From positions 372,001-436,000 of the forward strand of contig JAVHKY010000027.1 in the NCBI GenBank assembly GCA_035079385.1: 64,000 bases of DNA, given 5' to 3'. Source of the stretch: Aspidiotus rigidus (taxonomy: Eukaryota; Arthropoda; Insecta; Hemiptera; Diaspididae). The notes under the pieces were generated by a model. That model was not told where the DNA came from, ran no database searches, and was given only the letters and a program-made list of their open reading frames with translations. The translations under genes and the position numbers were made by a program. Of the stretch, positions 45,440 through 59,659 are shown one piece after another (position 1 is the first letter of the stretch; every line of letters starts with the position of its first letter).

Positions 45440-48400
45440 AAACGGAACTGAACTCCATTCTCATCTAGACAAACATCCCTCAGTAATTTAAAAATCCTTT
45501 CACGAGAATAGACTCACGCTTTTATCGAATTGAGTCATCGATTCTCTCTTTCTAAAAAAGCCTGTAATTGCCTAAGCTCTTCAGGCTCATAAATATCGCC
45601 CTCTACCAATGAGATAAGATGCAAATATCATCTCCCACACGAGAGAAGTACACTGAACTACATTCATACTCTTGCTAATTATGTTGGACGTACTGATTTA
45701 AATAATTTCATTGTTATAGAATGTCGATGTGCAGACAAATTAATAAATTTTGTACTCGGAGGAAAAGAAAAACCAACTTTTCATTGCCAACTCGGGTTGA
45801 AAGTTTTTTATTCCGCTCCCACGCATTCACATATACTACACTTCGACCTTTCACTTCTTTCCTTAACCGAATTTTATAAGTATTAAAATAACGCATTTTG
45901 CATTCATTATTGCTCGTAAAAAAAAAAAAAAGTTATACAAGAAAGGATACGCACCATAAGTTTGAAATTTTGACTTCTTTTTCGTTCTCGTATGAAAAGA
46001 AGCCTATCACGTGATTTTAAAGCGCACCTTATATACTTCGTACTTGGTCAAAAAGTTGGTATGCCCATCAATGTTAGGACTTTTTACAAGTTTGTTCTTT
46101 CTCTAGCTCTCATAAATTCGTGGAAAATAGCTTCAAGACTGAGAACGAGCGTTTAAATTTTATTTTTATTACCTGTCGTAACTTATTGCCACTGTTCAAG
46201 AAATAGATGGAAATCGAATGCCAACAATTTATGGCCAGAGGAAAAAATTTCGTACACCAGATACGTGTATACACATACATCATCTCAGAGCGGATACTGT
46301 TTTCATCATCGGTGGTTATGATAGTAATGATAATGGTAAAGAATATTTTTGGCAAAGTGCTCACAATTTCTTCTTTTCCTTCATATTTTTACTGATTTTT
46401 CGAGACATTTTCGAGTCTTCAGTCTTTATTTCTATGTAAAGTATGGTTTTTAATTTTTCTGTTTCTTTTAAATGATTCCAAGATGATAAAAACATCAATC
46501 TTTTCGTAAATAAGGCTACAAGATTGAAATTTGTTTTTCTTAATCTTGTGTTTCTAAGCTCCAACTCTACTCATCAACAGTCTCTCAACTTGCACGACGC
46601 GCAGAATTCAAGGAGAATTGTCCCAACGTGGCGATCTTTCTCTACGAGTGTCATAGCATTCGCTCTTTATCTTAAAGCTAAATAATCATTCAATATTACA
46701 CGTGCAGTAAAGAATGGGTGGAATCCCGATTAAGATGAAACATCAAATCAATCCAATTTTCTGTAAAATATAACTAGACTACCTACTTTTCGAGATGAAA
46801 TAAATGTTGACTAAAGATTCCATCGTACGTCGTCTAGTTTTCAGGCATAACTTAGTGTACGATTGCGGAAAACTGTTTCAGACCTTCGGCAAACACACTA
46901 AGCAATGTAAGCACTGCCACCTGTAGCCTATAAACAACATGAGAAAATAAAGCATAAATAGATTTGATAATTATTTCAATTTTACAAAGTGCAAAAATTT
47001 CTCAATTCAACGAGCAGTTCTAGTGGGGGAAAAAAACAGAAGAAGAAAATTTCATACCGCAGGTACTTCATTTATGTACAATTTTCGAACGAAGACAAAC
47101 AGTCTGCGAACGTTTCCCAGCGGAAATTAATTTTTGATTAGATTCTCGAAGTATAATGAAAAATAAAAGAAGTGGAAAAAAGTTTACTGACATAGACTGC
47201 GGCTCGTTACTGGATTATAGAGAAATTAAATTTCTTCCTCGTCTCATTCGTTAGGAATCAGCGTGAAAACGTCGTCGAGGTTCCGTTTCAAGGAGAACAT
47301 TTTTCCGCGCAAAGTTAAACGAAATAATTTTTTACGGGAGGTCGTTCACCTTCTAACATAATTTGCATGCAGTTTTGGCTATGGTAAAATCATGCCGATA
47401 GAATTTTCTGACGACACATTAAAATTTGGAGTCCGCGTTTGTCTTCTCAACACTTCTAGAAGAGAAAAGAAACGCAGTAAAATAAAGAAAACAATAACCA
47501 AGAATTTAGTAAAGTGGTGTTGAAACGTATGAAAATTTCGACGACGAGCACATCGAAAACCGCCTTTTCCTTGTCGACGAAAATATGTCTGGCAATTGCA
47601 ACCAATTTTTATTCTCGAATACGTTGAAACGTTGGTAAGAAAGTTGAATTTCTTTCATCACACGAATGGAAAAATTTGCTGATCTCTCATAAAATTGACG
47701 ACGATGCGCTTTCACGCGTCTTTTATAATCTGACAAAATGGAATAACATTACTTTTTGCGTTTTACGGCTACCGAATTACTGATTTTTCGGTCGCTGGCA
47801 CAAATTTGTATTTACTAACTAAGAGCTTAGAGAAATTACGTATACGATCTTGTACTTTAGCAGATAAGGAAACTGAAATTGTGACGCTGACCTCCGCTAT
47901 TAAATTGATGTTGCAGTTAGTTAAAGCAGATAAGTGATGGTACACAGATGGAAAGGACTGAATCACGTTCAGAAAATTCATTTTATTTTCCCATTCAAAT
48001 TTTCAAACATTACTATAAAAGTTGTAGTTAATATTTTGTGAAGCTACAAATTCCAGCGAGAAATATGCGAGTGTAAATAAATCGTATATTAAAACAATGC
48101 TTTCAGTGCACCAATAACAATATTTTCATGTAAGGAGTTTATTATTAATTTACTTGTTGGGCCTCAAAAAGTTTAGAAGCTGTTTTTTGATTTTCAAATT
48201 AGCAATTTTATAATATTTATCTTTAAATCTATTTCCTGTCTGCTTAGTTCAAACAACTTCATCTACAACTAGGTTCAACGCCACTATATTTTCATAAAAG
48301 ATAGGCCTATCACTGAACTGTGATGAAATAATGTTATCTATCTAAAAGACTCGTAGGGTAATTGATTAGGCAAAAAAGAGAGAATTTTTTCCAGTTTTTA

Positions 48401-50935
48401 TAATTTTTTTTTTTTGTTAATGCGCTACGGGTTGAGCTCGCTTTTTCCAAAAATAACGACAGACTCTAGTTGAAAGCGCAAATGTGTGTTTGAGATCGGA
48501 TAATCCGACCAGATTAAGAGAAGGGTAAAGCGATCGGACGTCATCACGGGAGTACATCGATTAATACGGATCAAGAAGTCAATTAATAGAAGAATTAAAA
48601 CATCGTCTTGCGACTCGTGCTCTCAACACCCAAATTAGGGCGTGGTTAGCTTTGCGGGGTAGTTTTGTTCATGAAGTTGAGCCACCAATTGGGATGTTTT
48701 AATCTAAGTTGCAAAGTTGGTAGCCCTGTGGAAACATAGAGGTGATAATTTTACGTTTACGTACATTTAAATGGGAGAATTCCGATGTTTGAACTATTGT
48801 CAATCTTCTACAACCTCACATTCAAAGAAAGTATATCCTACAAATTATTCTAATACCTTAAAAGAATTGATCTTGAATAAATTTAGTTCCATAAATGAAT
48901 TTCTGATTCATCTACGACTGATTGAAAAGCTCAGTTTTTACATGGGAGTATATGGCGTGGATGAAACTATCACCTCTCAACTTTGCTGAGTGCGGTAAGG
49001 GGATAAGACGTTTCTAGCGCTACCTAGGTCAGGTTAATTTCCCAATTCGTACGACACAAACGATGAGGGCGCGGAAGAACGGACAACTGAAGTTCAGCAT
49101 CACGACGAGCTCGTGGGCACAATTCATCTGCGCAAGGATGCACACGTAACTTCCGTCTTGTAGAGAGAATAGATGCAAAAAAAAAAAAAAACTAAAACAC
49201 GATCAGCTAGCGAAGGGGAAAGAAAAAACCTTAATTGCAGACGAGTATACATTCCTTATCAAGTTTCCATGATCTGTTCCATCCACACTTTAATGTGACC
49301 TACCTTACTCTTCTATCAATCTATTCACCTTCTGCAGCCATTCATCAAGGTATTCTTAGGAAAAAGACAGTCACAAAATGAATCCATTTTTCTCAACAAA
49401 TAGGTACACATAATGCTAATCGCGGGAATGAGTCGTGAAAAAGTTTTTTCTACCATAATAAGGTAAGGAACGATATCAACGGTCTTTCATTTCACTCTCA
49501 ATAATTATCAGATAAAACAGTGGCGTATTTATCATGATCCTAACGAAACTGAAACTTTGGGTGGCAAAATTTCGAGGACAGCAAATCCCCCCCCATAAGA
49601 AAAAAAAATTGAAAAGGTGACCAATCGGAGAATCGAAAGTTAGCTTCAGGGCGTCAAAAAGCTTAATTCGCCTCTGAGGGGAAATGAAACGTAAGGGAAA
49701 CCAACGAATATGGTCGTACCTCAAATTCGCTCTATGGTCTGTCGTTGATCTCCCACATCTGAACGTGTTCATCACGATGTGAATGGCTGACAATATGAGA
49801 ACTAGTTTATCACCCCGGCAGAAGCAGCGCACCATGCTTCCTTCGCATGAGCTTACGCAGGACGTTCACGTCTTCATACCGCTCATGGTTCTTGAAAAGT
49901 CTCGGTTCTTCTCGGCTCATCTTGCGGGAATCGATCACGTGTTGAGAGGAAAGAAATATTTACCTACAGGAGAAAACCAGTTGCGTTCCGAAAATGATAG
50001 CACAATACGAAAGCGAAGCGTTTCTTAACGGTCGGCGATCGTGTCGCTATCCTGTTTCCAAATACTGTACATCAAACAACTTTTTTCACACCTACGAAAT
50101 ATGTGTACATCTCAATTCGGTGGGCAAAAAGCTGTAACATAATAATTAAAGATCAAAAGAAATATTATTTTGAACAGAAAAATTGATTATTGAACTATCA
50201 GTTCATCTACAAGTATTGAGAGAAAATGAAAAATCCGTTGAAAATAGAGGGGTGAAGTAACGGTATGAAAATTCTAGAAATTTGCTATAGAATTACGACA
50301 GAATTCGAGAACGAGGTTTATATGTACGTATAGTAATTGTAGCAGAGCTCATTTATCGGAAGATTATAAGAAGTCTAGAAATGAATCGTACCATGTATAG
50401 GTATACTTTCTAAAAGCGTACAAAATACTTCAAATTGAAGATTCATTGGTGAGGAAAATTGCTAATTTTTTATCTTACGTTTGCAAAATTGCGGAAGTTT
50501 TCCTTCGTTCATATGATTAATTGCAGTGAAAACATACCGAACTGAAACGACCGAGATATGGTCAGAATTACTTCAACGACGATAAAGGGGGAATTATGAC
50601 ATAGGGTAATACCAAACAGGTCCGGTACGGTATATTGCCAAAACGATAACTTTTTCACTATACAAAAGACTGTGTCTAGTCCGCAATAAAAACTTTTTCT
50701 TTTCGCGATGACCGAGTTTCTTCTCTCATTTACCCACGTTTATAATCCGTTCTCTTGCATTCGCTGGTAAAGATGATATAGACTGTCGATTAGAAAAATT
50801 TTTTAAAGGAAATTTTCACAATATTAGCTAATCCTTGAGAAATCGATGAAGTGTACATATACATACTTCACTTATACTTGAGAAGCCTTATTTTGTATTA
50901 ACGTCGCGCTACCTAACTTCGTGTTAGATATCCGT
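45440..50935. other. Intergenic; one small exon-like frame only
   Basis: No TE ends or confident exons. The minus-strand frame around 49822-49932 reads MSREEPRLFKNHERYEDVNV then LRKLMRRKHGALLLPG and a stop; its polar composition looks coding, but no partner exon or homology was recognised. A 10-bp inverted pair AGAGGTGATA (48738) / TATCACCTCT (48968) is too short to call. Confidence 0.3.
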
Positions 50936-51097
50936 TCAGGAAATGACCACTTCACGATACATTTCCGTGCAGTGCTCATTGCGTGTTTTCATCGAAATAT
51001 TTACAGCCTCTTCAAGTTCATCATTACGGAGAAAGGCACGATAAGCTGACAGGTTGCCCGTTATTTTTCTGTTCAAACTTCTGAAAATATCTTCTTT
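50936..51097 (-). CDS. Possible 3'-terminal exon of an unplaced gene
   Basis: A strong acceptor (CAACTTTTTTTGCAG on minus) ends at 51098, followed by 53 codons KEDIFRSLNRKITGNLSAYR..FLRNDELEEAVNISMKTRNE..EVVIS and a stop. The composition is that of an alpha-helical protein, unlike surrounding AT noise. I could not find its upstream exons with confidence, nor recognise the family. Confidence 0.3.
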   Translation of the reverse strand, partial: KEDIFRSLNRKITGNLSAYRAFLRNDELEEAVNISMKTRNEHCTEMYREVVIS

Positions 51098-51099
51098 CT

Positions 51100-53880
51100 G
51101 CAAAAAAAGTTGAAGGTTTCTTAAAGGTACCATTAGTGAACTCGTGCAAATCTCATTTGATTAGAATCGCAGTAAATTGTTTGGAAGACGTCAGATTTAA
51201 AACTAAAACGTACAACTAAACGTACTTGGCAATAAGTCTCACCAATCCTGAGCCATCCTATGGATATTTCTTTGATTTCATTCCACTATTATCTCACCTT
51301 GACGTTTCATTGGTATGGGCGTCGTTGAAGTACCTAGGTCAGCTCACATGCACGAACTTGATCTAAATAGGTACTTGACTAATGATGTAGATAGTCTTCG
51401 GATCGAGTCAGTTTGGTACATTAAGAAAGTAAGATAATGCGCAAAGAACTTTAGTACCTAAGAAGCGTAGTAGTATACTAGGTATAACGATAATATAATC
51501 TTCAAGAAGTGTAGGTGGCCTACTGTACCACTCACAACGCAACGTAACACGTAGGTACGGATATGATAGATACTCAAAAGTTTATGTACTTACTGATAGG
51601 ATTTCCAACAAGAGATGCATCAGTGTGCTATATTATTATTAATTTTATTTAATCAAACCAAAACGCTACAAAATTATGTCCCTGCTGTGCTTTATTTCTG
51701 ATTATTTATTATTAATTTTTGATTTCTTCTGATCTCACTTCACCAATGCGACGTCCAAAATATGACAAAAGTCAAAAAGTTAGTACCTACAACATCAACA
51801 GACTGCAATGCTAAATAAGGTCAATTGGAAAAGACAAGACAGATACGTTCTACAATAAGGTATTTCTCGTATATGTAAACAAACACTATTTTAGGCCTTT
51901 TCTCTAAATTGTGAAATTATCACTTGATACTTTTCTACCGAATAGCGTTCAATGTCATAGATATTTGCTCATCGCCATTCATAATTGTAAAATATAAAGT
52001 AAATAGCTCGTACAAGATTATGAAGAACCCTGTATGCGCTGCTTGAGTAATGCAGGGTCAAAATCACATGACAGAATGAATTCTTCGTAAGGAACGATAG
52101 GTATGCGTAAGTGATAAGAATAGGACCGTCACCGTGTTGATAAAGTCGAAGGAGGAGCAATCTAAGTACAGTTAGTTGTACTTAGTATCCTGAGAGAATT
52201 TTTTAATTTTTAACAGCAAACATCAAATACAAGAATGATAGCGACAAAAAATAAACGTGAACTCATTATTTTTTCATCTCCACTAATATAACTTAATCTT
52301 TCTAATTAATCGAAGTTCGATATTTGATACTTGAGAGTTAGATTCTCTCACGGCATTCCTAAAACGTTCTGAAACTGCTCCTTCTTCAACTTTATCAACA
52401 TAGGCAGCGACGGTCCTCTTCTCATCACTTGTGCATTAAGGCGCTAGCGTATTAGTGCCTTAGCGCGCCGCATACCTATCTCATATTATAGTTCCTTACT
52501 CTCGGCTCAACCAATGACCTTTTGAAGACTTGTTGTGTAATACAGGGTTATTCCCTCGATTCTCGAAGAAATTATTGGTTGAACTGAAAGTTTATTCTGT
52601 CATGGGACTTCGACCCTGTATTGAACAACGAGCCCTTAGTCACGCAGCGAACGATGTTGTGAACGCGGTATAAAATTCTTGAACATTAATTTTTTGAAAA
52701 TTGCAAAGAATAACGTTGTCACTTGTGTCAAAAAAATTTCCTTCATAATCTCTGCCGTATACAAAGTTGAATTGAGAAAACTGCAAAACCTTAATTAAAA
52801 GAATAAGGATTTTGGTATTACCTACTGAAGGCTAAAAGAAGTCTCATTTTACTGATCGTCATGTTGCAGATACCGGTAGTAAATTCAACTTTGTATGGCA
52901 GCATTATCATTGATGAGCAAACTGAAAGTTAAAAATAGATTGAAGAAATAAAAAGGAAAATGAGGAATAATATTTGGACCACGAGGGAGGGAAAATTATA
53001 ATTTCTGTTTTTTGATAATGGTAAAATCTATTATTCTGTACTTCGATCAAATAAAGACATAGGTAACGTTTAATTTCATTCTCATCGTAATTTTGGGTAA
53101 GTACAGAAGAGAGAGGGAAGAGAGGACGCGTGTTGATAGTGCGCTGGGCGATAGCCAGCAAGCAAGATAAATCATAGGAAATCGAGATTTTTCTTTTCGA
53201 AACGACATCGAGCGTAACCTTTCACGTAAGACTGAAAAATTTCCTCCGCATTCGTACCTTAATTGCGGGTTTACGAAATAACGTCGATTATAATCTCTAA
53301 ATGAGAAAGCTCAAAAGTCTAATTTCAAATTTGATGAAACCAATTTCAACAAAATTGCTATGCATGAAAATTCATGAAAAAAAAACAAAAGGGGGAAAAT
53401 AGGAGTGTTAAGAGAAAAAAAATATCGCATTTACGCAAGTTATTCGTCGCTATAAAATGAAAAATAATTTGCCGAAAAGAAAAGAGGATTATTGCCCAAC
53501 ACGCTATAGATGTTGATAAAAGTGAGGAACTGAGAAAAGAAAGATAGGAGGAAAAAAAAAGGATGAAGAAACGAAATAAAAAGAAAGAAAAGGGTGTATC
53601 GCTAAAAATAAATTTGGCGACGATTTCCTTATACCGTGTCGTAAATCAAGTTTTTAAAACAGAACCTCCCATATGCATTGACTAGTTTGTTTAACTTCGT
53701 GAATGTGAGAAACGATGACTCGAAATTTCGCATTTTATGTGACGACGACATACTACATTTGCCATTGAACGTATACGCAATATTAGCCATTATATTCGAC
53801 GAGTCCTTTCACTATTCTCTGGAACAAGAGTTTACTTCATCGATATAAGCAAAGTACGACGTCGCAAATTTTCCACATTC
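51100..53880. other. Intergenic, no gene seen
   Basis: AT-rich. Inverted words AATACAGGGT (~52542) and ACCCTGTATT (~52612), with related AACCCTGTAT/AATGCAGGGT near 52026-52062, hint at a small degraded palindromic repeat. No exon established. Confidence 0.35.
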
Positions 53881-53882
53881 AA

Positions 53883-54008
53883 ATGCATTATGAACGTACT
53901 TTTTACGAAGAAGCATTGAAGCATATAGAGAATGTGACTACTGTGTATGAAAGCATTGTCATAAATCGATTTTTGTCATCTGAAATTTCATCGAGGACAA
54001 AATTGAAG
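53883..54008 (+). CDS. Possible first exon of an unplaced gene
   Basis: ATG at 53883 opens MHYERTFYEEALKHIENVTT..YESIVINRFLSSEISSRTKLK, ending exactly at a donor-like GTATAC. The helical, charged composition looks coding, but no following exon could be joined. It may equally be chance. Confidence 0.22.
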
Positions 54009-54009
54009 G

Positions 54010-55995
54010 TATACCTGAAGAGTAACATAATCTTAATTCTGAAATACCTAGTAAATCCGATATGGAGAAAATCTGTAAAATTTTAATTTATATTTTTCCT
54101 CCTACTTAGGTATACATATATTCACTCATCTACATCCAAGTTGGTACGTAGCGTTATTATGCATAATCTATTTTTATACAAATTAACACAATGTAGAGAT
54201 AATCAGACGGATTGTATCAAGGGAACGCTGATGAGTAATTTACAAGAAATATTAAACACTTTATTCGGTTTGCTGATGGTTAGCGTGCGTTGATAGTTTA
54301 GGGCCATAAACAGAAATTATGAATTATGAGAAGTATTTTTCACAGCGATTAAAAAAAAACAGATAGCACAGGTAGACTAGATACTTTGTTTGTCATAAAA
54401 AACATAGAACAGTGTAGTTGTCGATTATTGAATGAATTCTATTTTCAAATAAGTATGTAAAAAATAATTAATAGGTAGGTACCTAGATATTTAGAGCACA
54501 CAGTCGAGAGGTACCGGTAATAGAAGAACCATGAGCTGATATGATGTTATGCGGCGGGTATTATCGTACCGGTACACTGATTACAACATCCATCCCCTTC
54601 TGAATTGCGAAGCAATGCAACTAAATTTAAGAACAATACTTAGGTACAAGAGAAATAAACAAATTGGTACGCAGTAAAATACATCGAATCGCCAAGAGCG
54701 ATATTATCACAGTGTCATTATCACGAAATCATTCTCAAACTTAATTAAACCCTCATTATTACTTGTTGCATGAAAGAGAAGAGAGAAGAAATAATAATAA
54801 TAATACCTAATAATAATAATCGAGGGAGGGGAGATTGACGCGCATTGCAAAATACCTATTAACTATACCTAACTAAGTATCATTCGTTCGTCAAAAGATA
54901 GAAAAATAATTCAAATAAAATAATAGGCCTACATGCCAATTTTTTTTTTTTTTTGGACGTTGTCGCGTATATTATTGTGTTAATTACAAAATCCCCTGCG
55001 CTATAGATAATCGTACAATCTGCATGAGTACATTCTTCACATTGCGACTGAAAGATGAAGAGAAATGTTATTATCTTTCTGGGAAACAATTTTCGGTGGT
55101 ACATAGCGTCCGGAGGTGTTAATTTAAAAAGTATGATAGAAGTTTCTCATAAACTACCTAAGTACGGAAAAAAGATAAAATTTTGAAAAATGATAGTTAA
55201 AATTCGTGACTAAGTACTTATTCATGAAAAAAAAAAAAAAAAAAAATGGCGAGTTCACCTCCAAGGATGAAGTTACGTTTTTGTAAAATAGGATATGCGT
55301 AATTGAAAAAATGGAATTTCAAATAGAAGAGGCTGAGTGATGTTTTGGAGAAGAATGAGAGTTAGAAATTCGTGAAATTGGGAACATATAGTCTCATTTA
55401 TCAATCATCCCATCCTAAATTTTCTTACAAATGATAAGCACTACAAATTCGTACTTGTTTTGCATGACGTGCGAGCGAGTTCTGTCTCAGAATTTCGGTA
55501 TAGATTTTGGGGTGAGTCCTAAAGCTGAGAATGAGCTTGTACTCAAGTTATAAGATAAGAAGAAAATGTAGTGACTCCAAAGAGCAGGAAAAAAAATATC
55601 TACGCGATTACAGTATAACGTGAAAATAAGTATGAACGTCCGGGTATTAATGCTCAAAAGTCCCGACGGAAGGGGAGTTTCTTAATAGAACCACAGAAAT
55701 TACAAACGATTCTTGTAAGGAACTCAGTGTGTTTACTCGTTTCGAATATACCTTTCCTTCGGTATGCCAGGCCATAATTCTAAAAATAAGAGCGATTATT
55801 CGCTCAAGAGTCCATTAAATATGATAGTTAGATACCATCTTGCGATAGGGGAATTTCGCAGTATTATGAGTTGACTTCAATTGGACATCAATTTTTCAAC
55901 AGTATATCTTTACACAAATTGACAACCCTACTCCTTGCGTCATTTTTCTGAATTATTTTTATTTCACTTTCAAAGTTTTGTCCCATAAATTTTTC
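54010..55995. other. Intergenic, 5' flank of the sulfatase gene
   Basis: AT-rich, with a TAATAATAATAATACC-like microsatellite near 54791-54822 and A runs near 55228-55246. No promoter motif is certain. Confidence 0.4.
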
Positions 55996-55999
55996 TATA

Positions 56000-58807
56000 A
56001 TGTTTACCAAAGTATTTGTATTTGCACTAATGTGGACAGTTATGTCGGCTCATAAATGCGAATATAAAAAAACAAAACAAAAACATATTCTTATATTTGT
56101 TGCAGATGACTGGGTATGTTTCTCAAACACATAATACACTATTGATAAGTATTTCCTAACCATAATTTTTATTGTCGAACGTTTTAATATTCATATTGGG
56201 ATTTAAACTTGGAGTTTCAAAGGTTGGCACCCTGCGTATTATCGATTACTGAGTGAGTCTGAGTGATCATGATGATTTCACCGTTAGACTACGGCAAAAT
56301 TTAAACCTTCTTTAATCAACTAGAACTTCATTTTAGAAGAAAACTTATCCTACATTTTATTGCTCTATCGTTAACAAATTGAATTATAATCAATTCAACT
56401 ACGCAGAACAATCTTCCATCATTTTTTTCCCTCCTGACGTTGACAGTATTTCCCCTTAAAACTATCAACAATCACTCACTCAATTTCACCCGGGCAGGTA
56501 ATTTTGCAGCGCTATCTAGTGCAGGTTTAAACCCCAGTAGAGTGAGATACTATTTGTTTGAAGGGCTGGAATGACTGGGGCGTGCATGGATCAAACGAAA
56601 TGCGAACATGTAATCTGGATGCTTTTGGTTACCGTAGTATCATTATGGACAACTATTATTCTATGGCTCTATGCACCCCATCGAGAGCAGCTTTAATGAC
56701 TGGGAAATACCCAGCACGCACCGGTTCGTCTCATCGCTGTTTACTGAAGCTTCATCGATCAATTCAACACCCCCTGTAATTCACTTTTTCAGGCGTACAA
56801 TACAGCGTTTTAGGTCCCGGGCAACCATGGGGGCTGCCCCAAAATGAGACAATCTTACCGCAATGTCTCAAGAATGACGGATACGTCACCTACGCTGTGG
56901 GAAAATGGCATTTGGGTGATTGTATTACAAATTATTTGCCCACAAAAAGAGGGTTTGATTACCATTCAGGATATTGGGAAGGAAATGGAGATTACTTTCA
57001 CCATAATATCACGGTGCCACCGGGTTACGATTTCCATGAGAATACTGAGCCAGATTTAGCTGCAAATGGGACATACAGTACAGATTTGTATACTGAAAAA
57101 GCAGTACAATTGATTGAGTCGCATGACTTATCTAGACCTATGTTCATGTTTGTGGGTCAGCAAAATGTACACGCTCCTGTTGAGGCTCCGGCCGAGGCAA
57201 TAAACCAATTTCCATACGTAGCGAATATGTCACGAAGAACATTTGACGGTACGTAGACAGAAATTTTGATCATTATAGGGAAGACATTTTATCACTGCTC
57301 AAATATTTAGGTATGCTCTTGAAGATGGACCAATCCTTCGGCGAAATTATTGCCGCGTTCCAGAGGAAGAAGATATTGGAAGATACCATAATAGTGGTAA
57401 TATCCGATAATGGTGGAGCCGCCGGAGGATACGATGGAAGTATTGGCTCTAATTGGCCTTTGAAGGGGGTGATGAAATAATTTTTTTCAAACCAAATGCA
57501 ACAAAAGCTGACTTTCATTATTTCCAATCAAAAATTTAAAAAAACATATATACCGGTATACCTGTAGGAGGTACCTATATTACATCAAAGAGAAAAAAAT
57601 GATGTAAAAATTACGAGCCGACGTTTCGATATCATAGAGGAGTAAACTGAACGAAAAATTATATATTTTTGAATGATTTTTGACTGGAAATAAAAGCCAA
57701 ATTTTACTATTTGATTTAGGTAACCTAAACTCTCTACAATTCATATACTGTATCTCTCTTTCAGAATTTTTTTTTTTTTTCAATTTCTTATCAGAACCCG
57801 CAATAAAATTAAGAATTACATTACTTTCAGTGTAAAGGTAATTACTTCCAAGCTGGTTGTCGTTTGAATGCCATGTTCTGGAGTTCAAATCTTTGCACCT
57901 CTCGAGTTGAAAAGGGAATGACGCATGTCGTCGACTGGTTTCCTACCCTTCTACACGCTATTAATAGCTCCTGTTTGACAAATGGAGGTTGAATTTTAAA
58001 ATACCCGTTACCTAGCTCTGTATTGAAATGCATTAATATAAAATAAGTCTCCTACAGTTCTGGATGATATTGACGGAATTAATTTGTGGCCGCTCCTAAA
58101 GGGCGAAAAAACATGCGCTCGCACCGACCTTCTACTGCAAAAAGATACTCTGGGCGCGCAGTTCGCGTATATTGAAGGAGACTACAAACTTTTGATGGGT
58201 ATGAGAGTTGAATATCTTGAAAATGGTACATGGTCGAATTTTTATTTTAGTTCGGACGAAATTATAATGATTTTAGGAAACTGGACCTACAGTGACTACT
58301 ACACACCTGCTCGGGAACTCACACCGGCCTACGATATTCGCTGTGTTGAAAATAGCAAAGTTGCTCGGGCATTTCGCTCTTTAAGGCGACCTTGTCCTTC
58401 GATAAGGCGGTCGCTGAAATTGCGTTCCTCGGTAACGCTCAATTGTTCAATATACGACTGCAACAATACTGCCATAAGATGTTTGTAAAGTTTTCATTCA
58501 CATAGTATACATTGATACCTCATTGTTGGAATATTCATTAGTATTTATATTTTGAACACCAGGCGTGCCGTGCAACCCGATCAATTCCACGTGTCTGTAC
58601 AATATAAAGGACGATCCTTGCGAGCTCACCAATATAGCAGAAGAGAGGCCAGATATAGTTGAGAGACTACGACAAAAAATAAACAAATTTCCGGAAAGGT
58701 ATCCAGTTTTCAGACCACGGGATCCTCGGGCAGTACAAGTATGGAATCAATTTGACGATGTCATAACCCCTTGGTGCGATTACGTGGACTGCGGAACAGT
58801 TGCTTAA
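56000..58807 (+). CDS. Arylsulfatase B-like (N-acetylgalactosamine-4-sulfatase family), 570 aa
   Basis: Seven exons: 56000-56113, 56564-56723, 56793-57248, 57311-57468, 57831-57987, 58058-58480 and 58563-58807, joined in frame. Residues 1-17 form a signal peptide (MFTKVFVFALMWTVMSA). Active-site parts of the sulfatase fold are present: metal-binding D36-D37 (VADDW), CTPSR with C75 as the formylglycine precursor, K129/H131 (GKWHLG), H218 (NVHAP), D276-N277 (SDNGG) and K295 (WPLKG). The C-terminal half has the expected DWFPTL block, DGINLWPLLKGE and a Cys-linked tail (CLYNIKDDPCELTNIAEERP). It should hydrolyse sulfate esters, in the lysosome or outside the cell; the substrate is not readable. 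Length is near the ARSB norm. The exon 6 donor (GAT|GTTTGT) is weak but is the one that keeps frame. AATAAA follows at 58868. It converges on the protease gene. Confidence 0.9.
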
Positions 58808-58867
58808 ATAGGCAAACACGCGATTATACAAATACGCATTAGTTACAAAGTCTTAAGAGGAAGAGAA

Positions 58868-58873
58868 AATAAA
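58868..58873 (+). promoter_or_regulatory. Poly(A) signal of the sulfatase gene
   Basis: AATAAA 61 bases after the stop codon. Confidence 0.6.
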
Positions 58874-58879
58874 ATATTA

Positions 58880-59659
58880 TCAAGAGTTCAACTGGCTTCT
58901 TTTCATACATTATCGTGATTCTATGTCTGACCTTTAGAGCTCTTTCAGTTATTTCTCTTTGTGTGGGGATGTTGAAGGCTGTCTATTGTCAATTACTGAT
59001 GGGTTTTCTACTAGCGCACAAGGTTGAAGCTATGTCGCGGCAATCAAAGATGGAGGACCAACAATTACATGTCCTCTTATAAATACAAATTAAAAAACTA
59101 AAATGAAATAAGGAGGCCTAAATCAATTTTTTTGCAAAACATAGATTTTTTCTTTAAAAAAAAATTGAACATAAAAATATTATTCACAGAGAAATTCATC
59201 TTCTTAATTCAACTGACTTAAAGTCAAATAGAACGTTTTCATCATATTATAAACTGGCTGAGATACACAAGGAACAAACCTGTGTTATTATTATGTTTGC
59301 CAATCGTCGAGAAACGGAAGCCGACAGACCATCATTGTAGCAAATGACTCGGCTTACCAATAATTGCGTCAAAGAATTTGAATAACAGAGCAATAAATAC
59401 TTGAGTATCTTAGGCACTAAGTACAATTGAAGAGCATTACAAAATTATGATGTCTACAAGTACTTTCATTGGATCTTATCAGGGTCTCAATATCTGCAGT
59501 GCAGGAGTTTGGATAGACAACAAGTGACACGGGATGAAACTAAGGGATTATTTGCTCTTTCAAGCTTCCTGACAATCCATATCTTTCATCTTCAAAACTA
59601 CGCGTGCTTTTTTGTAGGACCAGTCTATCAGCCGATAAAAAGTGTTGACATACGTGTTT
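58880..59659. other. Spacer between two converging genes
   Basis: AT-rich 3' flanks of the sulfatase (+) and protease (-) genes. No coding signal was found. Confidence 0.5.

Noticed and set aside
49476..49835. 119-codon minus-strand frame
   Set aside because: No recognisable domain, and an alternative frame nearby looks more coding-like; neither is supported enough to call.
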